Positions 60,386 through 64,000 of a stretch of 64,000 nucleotides of DNA are shown piece by piece. The notes beneath the pieces are model-generated. The model ran no database searches. It saw only the letters and a list, made by a program, of their open reading frames with translations, and was not told the origin of the DNA. The DNA is from Daphnia pulex (taxonomy: Eukaryota > Arthropoda > Branchiopoda > Diplostraca > Daphniidae), in assembly GCF_021134715.1 (NCBI RefSeq), contig NC_060026.1, forward strand, positions 15,491,001 through 15,555,000. The letters run 5' to 3'. The position numbers and the translations under genes were made by a program. Position 1 is the first letter of the stretch. Every line of letters starts with the position of its first letter.

Positions 60386-61640
60386 ATGGCTCAAACCTGC
60401 GGGAACATTTCCTTGTTTTGGGTAAACTTTTCCTGCTCTTTATTTAATTAGCTATTTCATATCACATGCCAATTAATTTCTTGATAATATTTGACGTCAT
60501 TTTAACGCGCTTTAATTGCGACAGGTGGTAACGATCTGCAGTTTGCTGGTCGTCGTTGCAATCGAAGGGAACGATCTTCCGGCCGATTTCGGAAGACGCC
60601 TTTCAACGTGTTCCAATTTCCTGTTGCCGCTCTTGTGGTCCAACGTGAAGAACGTGAACAACGCCCCTTGGTGCGCCAACAAAAAGAAATTCTACGATCC
60701 AGTCCGGGAGTTGCACAAAGAAATCAACAAAGCGGAAGACAAAGGTGGGATGCTTATTTATCCTACCACCACTCAAACTAAAGAATCAGGTATTATCCAC
60801 TACTAATTTTAATCCAAACGAAATTAAATTCAAATGTGGCGGTTAATTATTCAGAGGATTTCGGTTCGGTGGGTCCGTTTGTGGCGAATATTTTAAGTGG
60901 ACACAGCGGTCCACTGTGTCCTCAATGTCCATTGATTCCGGTGATTCCGGAATGCCCTTACATCCCACCTTGCCCGGTATGTCCTACCCCAGTTTGCCCG
61001 TCCATCCCGCCGTTTCCGGCTATTCCTCCGTGCCCGACACCCATCATTCGAGCGTCGCCCAAATTGAAAATGATGTCGAGGAATAAAATTGTGAAGACTA
61101 ACAGTTCCGCCAGACCGATAGCACCACCCAAAAACGTAACGCGGTCACGATCGGAAGGTGTCATCTTCATAACCAACACCAACGGTAACAATAGCATTAA
61201 CTAGCGCTAATTGATGTTATTAAAATTAATATGGGTGTGATGTTAAGGTTGCACGGCCGGGTCCAACAGGTTTGACGTTAACCTGGCACCTTGTACACGG
61301 GGATCAGGGGCTTCTAGAGGAATGATCGACGTCACTTTTACCGCTCCTGACACGAGCGTGATGATCGGGATCGCAGCAGTTTCCCCGACTACCCCAATCA
61401 GTTTGACGTGCGCTTCTTTCCCGTCGAGTTTCTTCGGTGTCACGGCAAGTCCCTTTTATCCAAGCGGATTTATTTTGATTCATTTGATTTAATGGAATTG
61501 GTAAATTTGTATTTTAGCAATCGGGTGCCATCACGCCTGCTTCGCCGACCGTTACCGCAGTTGGTTACGTCCAGTTTCTGGCCTCGGTTGGCCGAGATAA
61601 TGCCAACAAATCATTGAAATGCTTCTGGTCTTCTTCTTAA
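60386..61640 (+). CDS. Divergent Cys-Pro-X repeat protein (P4)
   Basis: Five exons with the same phases as P1-P3: 60386-60421, 60525-60789, 60855-61184, 61248-61444, 61518-61640; about 316 residues. Signal peptide (VVTICSLLVVVAIEG), then a basic linker with three extra cysteines instead of the Tyr-rich one. The proline block is looser (CPQCPLIPVIPECPYIPPCP, then CPTPVCPSIPPFPAIPPCP) and is followed by a basic Ser/Arg segment absent from the others. The terminal domain is recognisable (GMIDVTFTAP, MIGIAAVSPTTPISLTC, LKCFWSSS). The donor of exon 4 is GC (ACG, GCAAGT) where the paralogues have GT. It is the oldest or fastest-changing member of the four. Confidence 0.83.
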
Positions 61641-64000
61641 ACTTTACGACTTCTTCTTTTACTCTCTGTCCCATACTTATATTTATGCTGATATTTAACC
61701 TCATTTGTTCTGAATTAATGTGAAAATCTTTTAGAAATATTTAAATAGCCAAAGAAGCGCACAAGAAAAGTACAAGAATTCAGAACTTCACCCAATCGGT
61801 GAGGTTTAAATTATTATAAAATATGATGAAATGTTCGTCTATGATATCCAATATTCGTCTTTTAAATTTTCTTTCCTATTATTCTCAGTGTGAAATTACA
61901 AATTAATTGTTGATATCAAAATAATACACTTAAATACATTTACGCAACGTCTGAAATTCCGAATCATTCCTAATCAGAGTGTCGTCTGCTGCTTTTGTTC
62001 TGTTTCAAAGTTAAAGAGAAGAAGAAGTGATCAAGATGGAATGATGACATTCCAATGAAGGTAAAATTAAATTGGTAATGATTGAATGTATTGCTTAAGT
62101 ATTTTGTAATGTTTAAAAGTCAATCTGGAAAGCAATCATGTTGATTTCTGATAACATCTGATAACACAAAAATTTCCTGTTGCTAACTGCTTCTAAGTTC
62201 CATAGATTAAAGTTTAAACATTTTCGAATTTTAAAATAGTTTAATAATCAGTTGTGAAAAACATAGTTGTTTGTCAGCAAATCATGCTAACAGTGTGTTC
62301 TGCAGGAAAATCACAAATTTACGTGTACTGGTATTTCGATATTATAGTAAACATGGTAGGCTAAACAGAAATTTTCAGATTTTCTTGCAAGTTCTCTTGA
62401 ACTCATGCTGCAGTGTGGTCAACCATTTTACTTTGCAAATGTATCATCGTTTGGAATTTTACAACATGGTCTGATTTTCTTGGAGGAACAATGGAATGAT
62501 TTGCTGACAAACCACAACCACCTGTTTCATAATTTAGATTGCTGAATGATTTTCAAATTACAAAATGTTTTAAACTTTAACTCATAAAAACGCAACTAGT
62601 TTGTTTATGTTTTCTGTTATTCCTAGTTCGAGATATTTTGGGTAAAACAAGTCCCCAAATGTACAACCGAAAAAAGTTTGTCATGGGAACTGTTTGCTCG
62701 TTGAGTCGGTATCGAATCATATTGCGAATAAGATATATGATTCTTCTATAAATAGTAATGGCATAGTCTCTACCCCTCGGGTTTTCCTACTAGGAAAACG
62801 TCTGGAACATAAAGTTACAAAGCTCTTGGCTGTCAGTCTCATAGTTCTAACAGTGGCGATTCTGTTCGTTTTTCTTTTTGGCACATCGCAGCTAATAGTT
62901 TCCTTTTGATTGCATCGATAGTGTCAAGCAGCGTGTGATGATCTCCCCTAACAACGGGAGCAACGACTCTGCCCATCGATTGAACTGGATCCCAAGTATT
63001 ACCACTCTTCCTTTGCTTGAGATTTTTATATTACCTTTCAATTCCGCTGCGGATGTGTTTCCTTCGAACAGGAAGAAATTCGGGGCGTGTTCGTAGCAGA
63101 TGTCTCGTGTAGCTCCCGATAAGCTAGGCTCATCACCAAGACTCACCACTTACATTAAGGGTCGCACTCACTCGGGAACAGCCAAGGCATTAAAAGAATT
63201 TTCTGCAATCACACCAATTCCGTGATTCCGGTAATTGTACTACAATGTTCCGGACGTCATCACTACTCCGAAACATCTGTTCCAAGAACGTTTACTCCGG
63301 CCTAGCTGACCTTACACCCGTAGTCTGTTGTATCGGTAGGTCCTTCCTTTATTTGACCTAATTTTTTAAATTAAAAATTAAAATAAATTGATACCTAACA
63401 GAGAGAATAAGCTGCGTCGGTTAGGCGTTACCCTTGGCAACTGATCATCCGCTCTGTCCGCACAAACTGCACCAGGACAACAGTTCTTGGAACATCAATT
63501 ATTGAAACCCATATTGCTGAATGATAAGAGCTAAACAAGACTAGCACCTCCTCAATAAAAGTGAAAATTGACGAAAAGGTAAAAACGATTTGAGTTCGTC
63601 TTGGCACCGCATCAATCAGCCCTCAACCCACCTATTGAAAGAATTGCTCCATCGTTCTTTGTTATGGTATTTTCCCGCTGAACTTGATATGATTTGTTTT
63701 GTTTCTAAATAGGTTTTCCCAACTGCTGTGTGCTGCCTTATCATCCCCCTCAGTAACCCAAACGCATTTCGGGTTCGTAACACGTTGGAAAAAACGTGCA
63801 AGGTATATATACATCTATACAGATATCGTTGCTAGTCAATTCGAACGATGTATGAATTTAGCTGGTAATCCCCAGTGGCTGTCGTTATTGATCAGACCAC
63901 AAGTTAGCAACAGAGAAAACTACTTGCGCATATTAAAAAAAAAAAAAAAAACGTTTCTCCGTTATAGACAGGTCGATAGAAAACGAAACTGGTTTCCGTG
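61641..64000. other. 2.4-kb intergenic tail of the window, no gene recognised
   Basis: AT-rich, with an A18 run near 63935. An 85-codon minus-strand frame at 62892-63149 has no recognisable domain. I see no repeat or RNA gene. Confidence 0.45.

Noticed and set aside
62892-63149. 85-codon minus-strand frame as a mobile-element protein
   Set aside because: No recognisable motif, no terminal repeats or target duplication seen.

Overview
The window looks like nuclear DNA of a small-genome arthropod, most likely a branchiopod crustacean such as Daphnia. Introns are short (mostly 50-130 bp, GT-AG), promoters carry TATAAA boxes close to the start codon, the arthropod telomere unit TTAGG occurs, and secreted protein families stand in tandem arrays. 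I assembled every multi-exon model by hand from splice signals, and the intron phases close in each intact model. Species is not decidable from the sequence.

Layout. (1) 1-12030: tandem array of secreted matrix metalloproteinase (MMP) genes on the minus strand. Copy 1 (2642-5160) carries a coiled coil, a fibrinogen-like strip and a C1q domain instead of a hemopexin domain. Copy 2 (6690-9130) has the same protease and coiled coil but appears to read into a B-type (monocot mannose-binding) lectin. A spare C1q terminal exon lies at 1328-1839, and duplicated upstream flanks suggest the array continues left of the window. A 1.8-kb DNA transposon with 8-bp target duplication, a fold-back and (TTAGG)n lies at 9960-11776. 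(2) 12959-28071: five genes for secreted clip-like plus double CUB-like proteins (CUB-A, B, C on plus; D, E on minus). (3) 29373-36136: an ELMO-domain gene, an intron-bearing diaminopimelate decarboxylase (a bacterial/plant lysine-biosynthesis enzyme, so a probable horizontal acquisition), and a second C1q gene with an unrecognised 460-residue N-terminal half. (4) 38091-49906: four more CUB genes (F, G, H, I); F carries an alanine/glutamine heptad-repeat insert and I has an in-frame stop. (5) 50420-52360: a 193-bp tandem repeat, a GAG-rich repeat and a MATH/BTB/BACK (SPOP-like) gene. (6) 53031-61640: four paralogues plus one relic of a small secreted family with Cys-Pro-X triplets and a four-cysteine C-terminal domain, which I do not recognise. 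(7) 61641-64000: no gene seen.

Taken together this is largely a block of recently expanded, secreted, cysteine-rich, recognition-type genes (MMP-C1q, MMP-lectin, C1q, nine CUB genes, four Cys-Pro genes) with ordinary cellular genes between. A perfect kappaB-type decamer in front of one Cys-Pro gene fits an immune or surface-defence role, but that is inference. I saw no retrovirus-like or Polinton element.
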